From Gemmatimonadetes bacterium SCN 70-22 (GTDB lineage Bacteria > Gemmatimonadota > Gemmatimonadetes > Gemmatimonadales > Gemmatimonadaceae): DNA of 64,000 nt. Every line of letters starts with the position of its first letter. Position 1 is the stretch's first letter. A program made the position numbers and the translations under genes. This document shows positions 44,618 to 56,262 of the stretch, in pieces. The notes below the pieces were generated by a model. It saw nothing but the letters and a program-made list of their open reading frames with translations. It made no database searches and had not been told where the DNA came from. The stretch spans positions 1 through 64,000 of the forward strand of contig MEDZ01000013.1 of NCBI GenBank assembly GCA_001724275.1. Direction: 5' to 3'.

Positions 44618-45633
44618 TGCCGGCTCCCCTCGCCCCCCGGCACCCCCTGGGGGCGGAAGGTGATGGTGCGCGGGGTCCCCGGCGCGCTGTCACCGAAGCC
44701 GTCGCGGTAGGGGCGGATGGCGAACGGACGCTCGCTTCCGATCGGCTCTCCCTTGTCGGTGATGGGCTCGATCGTGATCACGTGCGTCCAGCGGCTCGCC
44801 CCCGTCGCGTCCTTCTCGCGCAGGTCGAGCGGAAGGGTGAGGACGGAGGGGAAGGGGAAGCCTAACGGGTTGGAGAACCAGTCGTCGCCCGGGAACTCCT
44901 CCTCGCCGGCGGTCTGGAAGTCCTCGACGCCGGAGAAGGGACCCCACCCCGTGTCGTCGCGCGACGAGACCGCGCCGCCCGCGTCGGGGAGGAACTTGCC
45001 GTACGACAGCCAGATGGCGTCGGGGGCGTCGATGTCGCGCACCATCCACCCCTCGTAGGTCCAGCCGGGGGTGAGCGAGGTGAGCCGGACCCACTGGTCG
45101 TTCTGCGGCGTCTGGCGCGGCTGCATGTTGAACAGCCAGACGCCGCACTCCTCGAAGCTCGGATAGCCGTTGAGGTGGTTGTCGCTGGGGCTGAACATGG
45201 TGAACTGCCCGGGGACCTGCTTGAGCGGGAGGTCGCCCCGGGTGAGCGCCCCCTCGACGGCGAGCGTCGCGCGGCCGTTGCGCCAGCTCCCCTGCAACAG
45301 GCGCTGCTCCGACGGAGCGCCCGCGGCGCCGGGGCGCTGCACGGTGACGAAGATCGAGGCGGGCGATGCGGCGGGGAAGCCGGCCCGCACGGTTGCCGTC
45401 CCGGCGCCGGTCACCTCCAGCGTGCCTAACGATACCGTCCGGCCGGCGGCGTCGGTGGCCCACGCCTCGTAGTGTCCCTGGCTCACGGGGTCGAGCGGGA
45501 CGAGCCCGTGCACCGACACCACGAGCGACGGCGCGCTCGACCCGCCGCCCGGCCCCGAGGCGCCGGAGCCATCGCCTCCACAGGCGACGAGCGCGGCCAG
45601 CAGCGCTCCCCGCGCGATCCGATTCCCGATCAT
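44614..45633 (-). CDS. Hypothetical lipoprotein in the SusC/D operon
   Basis: 339 residues. A short leader ends in LAALVACGGDGSG, a lipobox followed by a Gly/Ser-rich tether. The first domain (about 35-160) resembles an anti-sigma-K-factor/Ig-like unit: HYEAWATDAAGRTVSLGTLE pattern, seen in proteins that expose a domain on the surface. The rest has Trp/Phe-rich segments (GVWLFNMQPRQTP, WTYEGWMV, WGPFSGVEDFQ). No enzyme motif found. It overlaps both neighbours by 4 bp, so its product is made with the haloperoxidase-like protein and the small lipoprotein. Confidence 0.65.
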   Translation of the reverse strand: MIGNRIARGALLAALVACGGDGSGASGPGGGSSAPSLVVSVHGLVPLDPVSQGHYEAWATDAAGRTVSLGTLEVTGAGTATVRAGFPAASPASIFVTVQRPGAAGAPSEQRLLQGSWRNGRATLAVEGALTRGDLPLKQVPGQFTMFSPSDNHLNGYPSFEECGVWLFNMQPRQTPQNDQWVRLTSLTPGWTYEGWMVRDIDAPDAIWLSYGKFLPDAGGAVSSRDDTGWGPFSGVEDFQTAGEEEFPGDDWFSNPLGFPFPSVLTLPLDLREKDATGASRWTHVITIEPITDKGEPIGSERPFAIRPYRDGFGDSAPGTPRTITFRPQGVPGGEGSRQ

Positions 45634-46139
45634 TGGTCCGGACCTCCCCCACCATCGGGCCCCGCCGGCGGCGTGCTCCCGGTCTTGAACCCCTTGGTGG
45701 CAAAGAACGTCACGACGACGGCCAGCGCCGTCCCGATCGCGATCGCCGTGCGCTTGCGCGACAGCTTGCGCACCTGCACGTCGGCCACGTCGCCCGGCCC
45801 GAGGGTGACCGCCACCCCGCTGACCGGGAGCTCCTGCCCGCGGATGGGCGTCACCGCCGTGACGTCGACGACGTACCGGTCGCCCTCCATCGCCTTGAGC
45901 GCGCCCATCACCTTCAGGATGCCCGGGCCCAGGGCGGCCGCGTGCGCCACGCGCCCGGTGTCGGTTAGCTCGAAGGCGAGTGCCGCGCCAGGCGCCGGTG
46001 CCGGGCGTGCGGGGATCCACGTGTAACAGGCGGTAAACAGGTGCAAGGTGGCGAGCACCGAAGCCGCCGCGCGCAACCGGGGGCGGCGTGTCGGCGACAC
46101 GCCGCCCCGGTCGTCACGCATGGTCATGCCAAGGTCCAT
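45630..46139 (-). CDS. Small hypothetical lipoprotein/membrane protein
   Basis: 169 residues. After an Arg-rich n-region the hydrophobic VLATLHLFTAC carries a likely lipid Cys, followed by YTWIPARPAP. A compact beta domain follows (VAHAAALGPGILKVMGALK... YVVDVTAVTPIRG... VAVTLGPGDVADVQVRKLS) and a C-terminal hydrophobic helix IGTALAVVVTFFATKGF. Family unknown. It lies 24 bp after the SusD gene and overlaps the next gene by 4 bp. Confidence 0.6.
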   Translation of the reverse strand: MDLGMTMRDDRGGVSPTRRPRLRAAASVLATLHLFTACYTWIPARPAPAPGAALAFELTDTGRVAHAAALGPGILKVMGALKAMEGDRYVVDVTAVTPIRGQELPVSGVAVTLGPGDVADVQVRKLSRKRTAIAIGTALAVVVTFFATKGFKTGSTPPAGPDGGGGPDQ

Positions 46140-46163
46140 CTAACTACTCCCTGCGCCCAGCGG

Positions 46164-47408
46164 TCACCCGCCACGCAGGTTGGGGTTGGACTGCGTCTCG
46201 TTGAGGCTGATGGGGATGCACTTGTCGCGCGCATCCAGGAAGGAGTTCTTGGCCGGTCCGGTCTCGGCGTTCCAGCGGCGCAGGTCCCACAGGCGGCGCG
46301 CCTCGAGCCAGAGCGTCGCCCCGCGCTCGCGCTGCAGGATCGGCCACGCCTCGGCCAGCGTCGTCGCGGAAAGCGAGGGGAGCGGAGCCGCCGGCGTGCT
46401 GTAGAACGCACGCACCTGGTTGATGAGCGTCATCGCACCGGCCACGTCGTTGCCGCGCAACGCAGCTTCGGCGCGGAGGAGGAGCATTTCCGTTCCCTTC
46501 ACCATGGGGATGTCGGAGCCGAGGTTGAGGTACTTGCGCTGGCGGAAGAAGGTGGTGCGCCCGTCCTGCCCGACGGCGAGGGCGCCGCTGCTGGTGCGGA
46601 CGGTGTCCCACGGAACGCGCGGATCCTTCACCGTCGCCCAGTAGGTGTTGTACACCGTGAACTCCGACCGCGTCGTGGTCTCGAAGACGAGGTCATTGTT
46701 CTCGGCCGAGGTGTTGGTGGAGAACGGCGCCACGAAGACGTAGCTGGTGGGGACCAGCTGCGCATCGGTGACGGCGGCGTTCCAGTTCCCCTGCCAGGCG
46801 CGCACCGAGGCGCGCCCGCCATACGCCACGCGCAGGAGCGAATCCTTGATGGCGCCGCTCAGCCCCGTCGCGATGCGGATGGCCTCGGTGAACTGCGCCT
46901 CGGCGCGCGAGAAGTGGAGCTTGTAGTCGCCGGACGGGCCGCCGTCGATCACGGAGTTGCAGACCAGTTCGCCCAGGAGGCGGTTGGAGAGCCCTGCGTA
47001 GATGTTGGCGCGCGCCGCCAGCGGTGAGGTGTCGTACGCGGTGCCGAGCACCGCCTTCATGCGCACGATCCCCTGCTCCGCCACCCATCGCGCCCGGTGC
47101 ATGGCGCCCCAATCGCCATTGATGTCCTCGGGGCGAATGATCCCGCGGTTCCAGAGCCCTTCACCCGGGCCGTAGCTCCCCGAGTGATAGAGGTCGTCGG
47201 ACATGATCGAGACGCCCTGCGTGACCGCGTCGTAGGCACGCGAGAGGTCGAACGACATCCCGGTCACCAGCCCGGGCATGGCGGTGGCGACGTTGAGGTT
47301 GTCGTCGGCGATGGGACCCGGGTTGGAGACGTCGAAGAAGTTGCAGCCGGTGATGGCTGCGAGGGCGACAGCGGCCGAGGCGCGTCGCACGATCCTGTTC
47401 AGTCGCAT
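46164..47408 (-). CDS. SusD/RagB-family outer-membrane lipoprotein (pair 2)
   Basis: 414 residues. The leader ALAAITGC-NFFDVSNPGPI has the lipobox Cys and the DVSNPGP motif of this group. The helical TPR-like body includes ANIYAGLSNRLLGELVCN and FTEAIRIATG, and the C-terminal region has ILQRERGATLWLEARRLWDL, equivalent to the SusD signature, and ETQSNPNLRGG at the end. It is the surface lid for the SusC partner 22 bp upstream in the operon. Confidence 0.88.
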   Translation of the reverse strand: MRLNRIVRRASAAVALAAITGCNFFDVSNPGPIADDNLNVATAMPGLVTGMSFDLSRAYDAVTQGVSIMSDDLYHSGSYGPGEGLWNRGIIRPEDINGDWGAMHRARWVAEQGIVRMKAVLGTAYDTSPLAARANIYAGLSNRLLGELVCNSVIDGGPSGDYKLHFSRAEAQFTEAIRIATGLSGAIKDSLLRVAYGGRASVRAWQGNWNAAVTDAQLVPTSYVFVAPFSTNTSAENNDLVFETTTRSEFTVYNTYWATVKDPRVPWDTVRTSSGALAVGQDGRTTFFRQRKYLNLGSDIPMVKGTEMLLLRAEAALRGNDVAGAMTLINQVRAFYSTPAAPLPSLSATTLAEAWPILQRERGATLWLEARRLWDLRRWNAETGPAKNSFLDARDKCIPISLNETQSNPNLRGG

Positions 47409-47430
47409 CGTGTCTGATCCTCGGTAGGGG

Positions 47431-50415
47431 TTACCAGTTGGTCCGGAAGGAGAGCGAGAACGAGCGCAGCTGCGGGAGGTTGTAGTACTCGCGGCGCCCG
47501 ATCTGGCTGTCGGTCTGGTCGGCCGACTCGGGGTCGAGCCCGGTGTAGTCGGTGCTGATGAAGAGGTTGCGCCCGGCCAGGGTCAGCGTGCCGCCCCGTG
47601 ACCCCGGGATCCAGTGCGAGGGCACCTTGTACGACATCGAGACGTAGCGCAGGCGGAAGAAGTCGATCTTCTCGATCCACGCGTCGGCCATGTTCTGCGC
47701 CGAGTTGTAGCCGCACTTCACGCGCTCGAGGGCGGTGAGGCCATCGGCGGCACCGGCCTGCCCCTTGGCGGCGGCGATGATCTTGCGCTGCGCGTCGTAG
47801 CACGGGCGCCAGTTGCCACGGATGGCGTTCTGGTAGCCGATGTAGTTGATGTTGTAACCCCCCTTCTGGAACTCGCCCAGCCCGTCGATGGTGAGCTTGT
47901 CGAAGAGCGTGAGCGTGGAGCCGAGGCCGAGGATGTTGGTGGGCCAGGTGGGGCCGATGTACATGTTGGTGTCGGACCGCACCGGCGCCTCGAGCTTCCC
48001 CGCGTTGAGGATCTTGCGGGCGAAGAGCGACGTCACCGGATAGCCGACGCGCACCTCGGTGAACGACCCGCCGACGGTGATGAGCGGCTCGTCGCCCAGG
48101 TCGGTGGCCTCGCTCTTGATGTTCGTGTAGTTCACGCGAGCGCGCCAATCGACGGCGGCGCGCCGCACGAGCCCGGCGTCGACCTTGGCCTCGAAGCCGC
48201 GGTTGTTGACCTCACCGATGTTCTCGAGCTGCCGGTTGAGGAAGCCCTGGCTGGGCGGGTACCGCACCTGGATGAGCGCGTCCTGGGTGCGGGTGTTGAA
48301 GTAGGTCATGTCGACCGAGATGCGGCCGGCATAGGCGCTGGCCTCGAGTCCGACCTCGGTCTCGCGCGTGCGCTCCGGTCCGAGATTCTTGTTGCCCAGC
48401 TGGTTCGGCGTGAAGCCCGGCTTGGCCTCGTCGCCGGCGATCGGGTCCCACGTGCGCACGGCGTCGAAGGCGCCGGGAGCCTTCCCCGACTCGCCGACGG
48501 CGGCGCGCAGCTTGAACGTCTCGATCTTGTCCTTGGGCCAGAAGTCGTGGTCCGAGAGGGCGTAGGCGAAGCCCACCTTGGGGTACCACTGCAGGCCGAA
48601 GTCCTTGCCGAAGGCGCTGTTGCCGTCGACGCGCATGCCTAACGTGAGGAAGGCGCGGTCCCGCCACCCCACCTGCTCCTGGAAGAAGAGCCCCGCGTTC
48701 ACGACGCGGCGGCGCGTATCGGCACCCACCGTGCGCCGCGCAGCGCTGGTGAGCACGGGGTCGCCCGGCCCCGAGAACTCGTCACCCGTGATCGACGTGC
48801 TGACCAGGTTGTCCTGGAAGAGCTGCCCGCCCAGCGACGTGGCGGTGGTGAAGTTCCCGCGGAAGTCCTTCTTGTACGTGGAGGCGTAGTCGATCGAGAG
48901 GAACTGGCGCACCCACTCGGACTGCGAGAGCTGCCCGACCGCGTTGCGCAGGTGCCCGAAGGGGATGATCGAGCGGTTCTCGACGTTGTTGTAGTCGTAG
49001 CCGACCGACAGGCGGTTCGTCCAGGCGTCGACCGGGTTGTAGTTCATCGTGAAGCCGGAAATGTAGTGGTCCGACTTCGTCTTGGTCCCGATGGTGAGCG
49101 CGGCATTGTTGTTCATGCAGATGATGCCGCTGGTCTTGCACCCGGAGCCGCGATAGTTGCCGGCCGTCCCGCGGGCCACGTTCAGGAGGAAGCCATTGGC
49201 CAGGTTGCCGTCGGCCACCCAGTCCTGATCACCCTTCTGGTACGACGAGTTGAGCGCGAGCTCGAGCTTCTGGAACGGGCGGAACGAGAAGTTGCCTCGG
49301 AAGCCGCCGGTGGTGTACGCGTTGGACTCCAGCGCCCCCTGCTCGTCGGAGAGGTTCCCGGCCAGGAAGTACTGCGCGACGTCGGTCCCGCCGGCCACCG
49401 AGAGCGCCGCCTTCTGCACCATCCCGGTGCGGATCCACTTGCCGCGCGACGGGCAGGTGGCATCCTCGAACGGGACGTTCTCGCCGAACTTCGCGCTCGT
49501 GGGGACGATGTCGATGCCGAAGAGCTCCGGGCCGCGGCAATCCTTGAGGTACACCGCGGTGGGGTCGCCCTTGACGTCGAGGTAATCGAGGTCGTTGGTC
49601 CCGCCGGTGAGGTCGAGCGACCACTGCGGCTTCCCCGAGCGGCCACGTTTGGTGAAGATCTGGATCACCCCCCCCGCAGCCTCGGTGCCGTAGAGCGTCG
49701 TCGCCGCCGCCCCCTTCACCACCTCGACGCGCTCGATGTCCTCCGAGCGGATGTCGTTGAAGGGGTTGATGGTCTGGCGAGCGTTGGGGACCGTGGGACT
49801 GTTGCCGCTGTAGATGCGGACGCCGTCCACGTAGATGATCGGGTTGTTGTCCTGCGAGATGGAGTTGTTGCCGCGCAGGCGGATCTGCCCCCCCGCACCC
49901 GGCTGCCCGGAGTTTGCCAGGACGGTCACCCCCGGCGTCTGCGCCGACAGGAGCTGCTGCGCGTTGGCGACCGGGGCGTTCTGGATCTGCTCCGCCGAGA
50001 TCGTGGCCATGGAGTTGGAGATCTCCTTGCGGCGCACGTCACCGGTGGCGGTGACGACCACCTGCTCCAGCGCCACCGGCGCCTCGCGGATGGTGAAGTC
50101 GAGCGTCGCCGTCTCGCCGGCCACCACGGTGACCTGTGCCGTGGCAGGTGCAAAGCCGAGGCGCACGACACGGATCGTGCGCGGACCCGCGGGGACGTTG
50201 CTGAGGCGATACTCGCCCTCGTCGTTGGTCATGGTGCCGATCGTCGTCCCGACCACGCCCACCTGGGCCTGGGGGAGCGGGCGATTGGCTCCCTCGACGG
50301 TCACCCGCCCGCGCACCGACCCGGTGGCCTGGGCCGCGAGTGGTGAGGCGAGGGCGAACACGAGGCCGGCAGCCAAAGCCGGGCCGAGCAGCATTCGACG
50401 GAAGTCTCTTGTCAT
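47431..50415 (-). CDS. SusC/RagA-family TonB-dependent transporter (pair 2)
   Basis: 994 residues from the ATG at 50415, preceded by AGGAG. Signal peptide (GLVFALASPLAAQ), then a carboxypeptidase-regulatory-like domain (SVRGRVTVEGANRPLPQAQV), LEQVVVTATGDV, a plug with ISAEQIQNAPVANAQQLLSA, RLRGNNSISQDNNPIIYVDG and VVKGAAATTLYGTEAAGGVI, and a barrel ending SFSLSFRTNW with a terminal aromatic. First gene of a five-gene minus-strand unit: SusC, SusD, two lipoproteins, haloperoxidase-like protein. The cargo is unknown; the co-encoded oxidase/phosphatase-like enzyme may process it. Confidence 0.92.
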   Translation of the reverse strand: MTRDFRRMLLGPALAAGLVFALASPLAAQATGSVRGRVTVEGANRPLPQAQVGVVGTTIGTMTNDEGEYRLSNVPAGPRTIRVVRLGFAPATAQVTVVAGETATLDFTIREAPVALEQVVVTATGDVRRKEISNSMATISAEQIQNAPVANAQQLLSAQTPGVTVLANSGQPGAGGQIRLRGNNSISQDNNPIIYVDGVRIYSGNSPTVPNARQTINPFNDIRSEDIERVEVVKGAAATTLYGTEAAGGVIQIFTKRGRSGKPQWSLDLTGGTNDLDYLDVKGDPTAVYLKDCRGPELFGIDIVPTSAKFGENVPFEDATCPSRGKWIRTGMVQKAALSVAGGTDVAQYFLAGNLSDEQGALESNAYTTGGFRGNFSFRPFQKLELALNSSYQKGDQDWVADGNLANGFLLNVARGTAGNYRGSGCKTSGIICMNNNAALTIGTKTKSDHYISGFTMNYNPVDAWTNRLSVGYDYNNVENRSIIPFGHLRNAVGQLSQSEWVRQFLSIDYASTYKKDFRGNFTTATSLGGQLFQDNLVSTSITGDEFSGPGDPVLTSAARRTVGADTRRRVVNAGLFFQEQVGWRDRAFLTLGMRVDGNSAFGKDFGLQWYPKVGFAYALSDHDFWPKDKIETFKLRAAVGESGKAPGAFDAVRTWDPIAGDEAKPGFTPNQLGNKNLGPERTRETEVGLEASAYAGRISVDMTYFNTRTQDALIQVRYPPSQGFLNRQLENIGEVNNRGFEAKVDAGLVRRAAVDWRARVNYTNIKSEATDLGDEPLITVGGSFTEVRVGYPVTSLFARKILNAGKLEAPVRSDTNMYIGPTWPTNILGLGSTLTLFDKLTIDGLGEFQKGGYNINYIGYQNAIRGNWRPCYDAQRKIIAAAKGQAGAADGLTALERVKCGYNSAQNMADAWIEKIDFFRLRYVSMSYKVPSHWIPGSRGGTLTLAGRNLFISTDYTGLDPESADQTDSQIGRREYYNLPQLRSFSLSFRTNW

Positions 50416-50580
50416 GGGGGGTGAACTCCTGGGGGGGAACGACGGATGGTGCAATCGACGGCGGGGGCGGGAAGCGCCACATCATGCAGCACGCCCCGTC
50501 ACCAAGGCAACGGGATTGGGACGAGTCGCGCTGCGAGCCGCGGCGCGATGGAGCGCGCCGTCGGATCGCCGCTCGACGCC

Positions 50581-51726
50581 CTAGCGTGTGCGCAGCGGTG
50601 GTTGCGGCTTGGAGAGATCGAGGTACGGTCGCAGGTGCCAGTCGAAGAAGGTCCAGGTGCGGTTCCACGAGTCGATCTGCTCCGGCGAATCGACCCGCTC
50701 CAGCGTCTCCGAATCGACCCGGCGGCTGAAGGCGTGCCCCACCGACGATCCCCACGGCGCCGGGTCGTGATAGACCACCGTCTCGGCGAGGTCGGGCTTG
50801 AGGGCGCGGAGCTTCCACACCAGCTGCTCGTCTTCCACGAAGTTCACGTCCTCGTCGTTGGTGGCGACGTGCACGAGGATGGGGCGCTGCAGCTTCTCCA
50901 CGTGATAGAGCGGGGAGCGCTTGATGTACTCCTCGCGCTTCTCGTGCGGGAGCCCGCGAATGGCCGCCTGCGTCGAGAACGAGCGCTGGTAGCCGGGCCC
51001 CTTGTAGCCGAGGCGGAAGACGAGGTTGGTGACGGGGACGATCGCGGCCCCGGCCTTGAGCGGCGTCTCGCCACGGAAGAGGAGGTGCGCCGTGATGAAG
51101 CCGCCGTGGCTCCACCCCATGATCCCGATGCGCTCGCTATCGACGTGCGGGAGCGTCTTGAGGTAGGCCACCGCACCGAAGACGTCGTCCAGCTCCTTGC
51201 CGCCATAATCGATGGCGTTGTAGTGCTCGGCGCCGTAGCCGGTGCTCCCGCGGTAATCCGGGGCGATGATGACGTAGCCGCGCGCCACCGCCTCCTTCAC
51301 GAAGGGGAGCATCGTCGCCCCCCAGTTGCCGTGCACCCCGCCGTGCACCCAGATCATCGCCGCGTGCCCGCGGGGGCCGCGCTTGCTCAGCGGCTGGAAC
51401 AGGTAGGCCGGGATGTCCATGTCGCCGGCGGCGCTGCGATAGGTGACCTTCTGGAAGTCCATCACCCCCGCACTGCGCGCCGCATAGATGCTGTCGATGC
51501 GCGCCTTGTCCTTCATGTCCGCGGCGTGATTGCGCTGCGGATGGTCGGCGGGGTCGGCACTGACGTACAACGACTCGGCGCGGGTGGTGGGACGCGGCCG
51601 GGCGCCGTTGCCCGAGCCGCGGTTCGCCCCCGACTGCGCCAGCGCCGGTCCAGCGAGCACGAGGGTGGCGAGGATCGTGGCCGGCATCCATGCCCGGCGC
51701 GGAATGGACGGGAGGAGGACCTGCAT
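50581..51726 (-). CDS. Exported S9-type alpha/beta hydrolase
   Basis: 381 residues with a signal peptide (ILATLVLAGPALAQ). The peptidase S9/DAP2-like hydrolase core includes MIWVHGGVHGNWG (oxyanion loop), IIAPDYRGSTGYG, GIMGWSHGGF with nucleophile Ser207, the acid in ATNDEDVNF (about 291-293) and His331 in VGHAFSRR. No N-terminal beta-propeller is present, so it is a stand-alone catalytic domain, more like an exported esterase or aminopeptidase than a true prolyl oligopeptidase. Probably periplasmic. A 165-bp gap separates it from SusC pair 2. Confidence 0.85.
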   Translation of the reverse strand: MQVLLPSIPRRAWMPATILATLVLAGPALAQSGANRGSGNGARPRPTTRAESLYVSADPADHPQRNHAADMKDKARIDSIYAARSAGVMDFQKVTYRSAAGDMDIPAYLFQPLSKRGPRGHAAMIWVHGGVHGNWGATMLPFVKEAVARGYVIIAPDYRGSTGYGAEHYNAIDYGGKELDDVFGAVAYLKTLPHVDSERIGIMGWSHGGFITAHLLFRGETPLKAGAAIVPVTNLVFRLGYKGPGYQRSFSTQAAIRGLPHEKREEYIKRSPLYHVEKLQRPILVHVATNDEDVNFVEDEQLVWKLRALKPDLAETVVYHDPAPWGSSVGHAFSRRVDSETLERVDSPEQIDSWNRTWTFFDWHLRPYLDLSKPQPPLRTR

Positions 51727-51805
51727 GCGCGAAAGCTCCAGCAGCGGATGGAACGGACGATGCACGGCGGTATGATGCGGACGAGAAGACGCCCAATATG
51801 GACGC

Positions 51806-51839
51806 GGGGCACCGGCGAGCAAGGGCCCCCCGGTGCCCC
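51806..51839. terminator. Perfect 10-bp hairpin
   Basis: GGGGCACCGG (51806-51815) pairs with CCGGTGCCCC (51830-51839). It lies in the gap after the Tat-exported protein gene, upstream of the S9 hydrolase start. Confidence 0.6.
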
Positions 51840-51894
51840 ATGCGCCGCGCCCGGTTAGAGGCGTCACATCAGCACGTCGCGCCCGGCGCCACGG

Positions 51895-52581
51895 TCAGCT
51901 CGCCGACGCGAAATGACACCCCGCTTCCTGCGCACGCAGGACGGCGAAGATCCCGTTAGGCTGCAGGATGACCCCAGGGACCAGCTGTTCGGCAGCCCGC
52001 TGGCGCGCGTCAGCAGCATCGAGTTTGTCTGCCTGCTGGATGCGCGAGGCGACGAAGCGGAACGCCCAGCCGCAGGCCAGGACGATGCCGCCGTTCGCGA
52101 TGAACGTCTCGAGCGTGTAGCGGCGCGCCTGCTCGGTGTCGGGACGGGAGCGGGCGCTGATCGGGTTCACCTTCGTCCACTTCTTCCCCTTGTCGTCGCG
52201 AAGCTTGTGCTCCTTGCCGAGGTCGAAGCGCGCCCAGTAGTCGTCGTTCATGACGAGGTCGATGGCCGCATGCCGCAGCACGAGGACCGAGGTGATGTCA
52301 CGCTTCTCGACGCCGTACACTTCCTTGTACAAGTCGGCCCAGGCGGCGGCGCGCACCATGGGCGCGCCATCCGAGATCTCGGGACCGTCGAAGACGGCGC
52401 GGTACTTCCCGGTCACGCGCGACACCCAGCTCATGTCCCAGGTGTCGGCCACGGGGAGGGGGTGATCGTCGGGGAACGGCGTCGGCGCCGACATGGCTCG
52501 CGCCAACGACGGCGTGCCGGCGACGCCCAGCAGCGAGGCGCCCCCGAGCCAGGAGAGGAAATGTCGACGTGGTGTGGGCAT
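51895..52581 (-). CDS. Tat-exported hypothetical protein
   Basis: 228 residues opening MPTPRRHFLSWLGGASLLGV with a twin-arginine motif and hydrophobic stretch, so it is likely exported folded, perhaps with a cofactor. The mature part (KYRAVFDGPEISDG... SVLVLRHAAIDLVMND... GIVLACGWAF... GVILQPNGIFAVLRAQEAGCHF) has alternating strands and helices resembling the DsrE-like fold. No catalytic motif is recognised; Cys residues in ACGWAF and GCHF may bind metal or form disulfides. Confidence 0.65.
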   Translation of the reverse strand: MPTPRRHFLSWLGGASLLGVAGTPSLARAMSAPTPFPDDHPLPVADTWDMSWVSRVTGKYRAVFDGPEISDGAPMVRAAAWADLYKEVYGVEKRDITSVLVLRHAAIDLVMNDDYWARFDLGKEHKLRDDKGKKWTKVNPISARSRPDTEQARRYTLETFIANGGIVLACGWAFRFVASRIQQADKLDAADARQRAAEQLVPGVILQPNGIFAVLRAQEAGCHFASAS

Positions 52582-52703
52582 GCGCGGTCGGGTTGGTGGA
52601 CGGGAGCGAGCGGGAGAATGTACCGGGGAGCCGGTTGGGGGCGCGAGGGACGTTGGCGGATGCCGCGCGATCCGGCGCCGCGAGGAGCGGCTGGGAGACG
52701 CGT

Positions 52704-53912
52704 TCAGCGCCCCGCCGTGCCGAGCCCCAGCGGGACGAAGCGCCCCTCTCCCACCCTCCCGGCGCGCACTTCATAGACCGTCACCCCCGACGGAAAGGTG
52801 ACCCCTCCCCCCTCGGTGGGGGCGAGCACCGCCGCGCCCTGGTCGAAGCGCGTGTCGACGCCGGCGTACCGGAGCGACTCGCGCGCATGCACGTGCCCCG
52901 CCAGCGCCAGCGGATAGGGCCGCCCCCTCATCCGCTCGATCACCGCGCTGGCGTTCGATACGGTGTGGCGGAACGACTTCTTCCCCCCGACGTCGATCAC
53001 GCTCGGCGCCGGCGGCTCCTCGGAATAGCCATGGATGACCTCGAGGGCGCTGAAGAAGGGGATGTGGTTGAAGGTGACCACCGGCCGTCCGGGCGGGACC
53101 ACGGCGAGGTCGCGGGCCAGCCACTGCAGCTGCAACGAATCGACGTGCCCGTAGTACCGGGTGTCGTCCATGTCGACCGTGTTGAGGCCGACGAAGTGGA
53201 TGCCGCCGGCGTTGAACGAGTAGTAATCCGGGCCACGGAAGTGCCGGTACATGCCGCGCCCGTAGAGGGGATGCGCCGCGCTCACCCCCGAACGCTCACG
53301 CTCGATCCCGAAGATCTCGTGGTTCCCCGGAACCGTCCACAGGGGGACCTTCACCTTCGCCGCCTCGGCGCCGAAGAGCTCGTAGTAGCCAGCCGCCTCC
53401 GCCTCGCCCACGCGCAGCGCGTCTCGCACCAGGTCGCCGGTGACGATCACGAACGAGGGGGCGATGGAGTCGACCAGCGCCAGGAGGCGGCGCATGCGCG
53501 GGAGCGACCGCTGGTCGACGTGCACATCCGAGGCGTGGATGAACGTGATGCGCGCCGACGGTGCGCGGCGGCGCAACGGGAAGTCGACGATCGCCCCGCT
53601 GGCGGCGGGGGCCCAGAAGCGCCCCGCCGCGCGATAACCCTCGGGGACGCTCACGAAGACGACCCCCGTCCCGTTGCGACTGGCCAGGCGGTAGCGCCCC
53701 GCGCCGTCGGTGACGACGACCGTGTCCTGGTCGGAGACGGCGACCCCGGCGATCCCCGGTTCGCTGGCGTCGCGCGCCCCATTGCCGTTGCGGTCGGCGA
53801 AGACGACGCCGCTGATGCCGTCCTGGGACACTCGGGGCATGCCATCGGGGGGGACGCCGGGCGCAAGGGACACGGCGGCCACGACGGCGAGGATCGGGGG
53901 GGCGATCAACAT
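52704..53912 (-). CDS. Exported calcineurin-like metallophosphoesterase
   Basis: 402 residues from the ATG at 53912, which gives a short hydrophobic leader. Residues about 30-115 form a SdrD/Cna-B-like beta domain (ISGVVFADRNGNGARDASEP, GIAGVAVSD). The phosphoesterase domain follows with all metal motifs: HASDVHVD, VTGDLVRD, VPGNHEIF, VTFNHIPFF and LAGHVHARES. The same order of beta domain plus calcineurin-like domain is seen in exported phosphoesterases that cleave phosphate mono- or diesters. Substrate unknown. Confidence 0.85.
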   Translation of the reverse strand: MLIAPPILAVVAAVSLAPGVPPDGMPRVSQDGISGVVFADRNGNGARDASEPGIAGVAVSDQDTVVVTDGAGRYRLASRNGTGVVFVSVPEGYRAAGRFWAPAASGAIVDFPLRRRAPSARITFIHASDVHVDQRSLPRMRRLLALVDSIAPSFVIVTGDLVRDALRVGEAEAAGYYELFGAEAAKVKVPLWTVPGNHEIFGIERERSGVSAAHPLYGRGMYRHFRGPDYYSFNAGGIHFVGLNTVDMDDTRYYGHVDSLQLQWLARDLAVVPPGRPVVTFNHIPFFSALEVIHGYSEEPPAPSVIDVGGKKSFRHTVSNASAVIERMRGRPYPLALAGHVHARESLRYAGVDTRFDQGAAVLAPTEGGGVTFPSGVTVYEVRAGRVGEGRFVPLGLGTAGR

Positions 53913-54072
53913 GGGAGATGGCACTGAAGGGGTGCTACAAGCTCGACCTCGCACCCCGGCGGCACCAGCCCGCGCGCTCCCGTCGCGACGCCGCGGGGGC
54001 ATGTAGGGGCATGCCCGACGGCACCACTACGTACTTGCCACAGTTCACCTGTTGCCGCGGGCGACAGATCGT

Positions 54073-56262
<2,190 letters not shown>

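Noticed and set aside
53913-54072. Cobalamin riboswitch upstream of the TonB receptor
   Set aside because: I did not find the conserved B12-box or a matching fold; only a short GGGCATG hairpin is visible.
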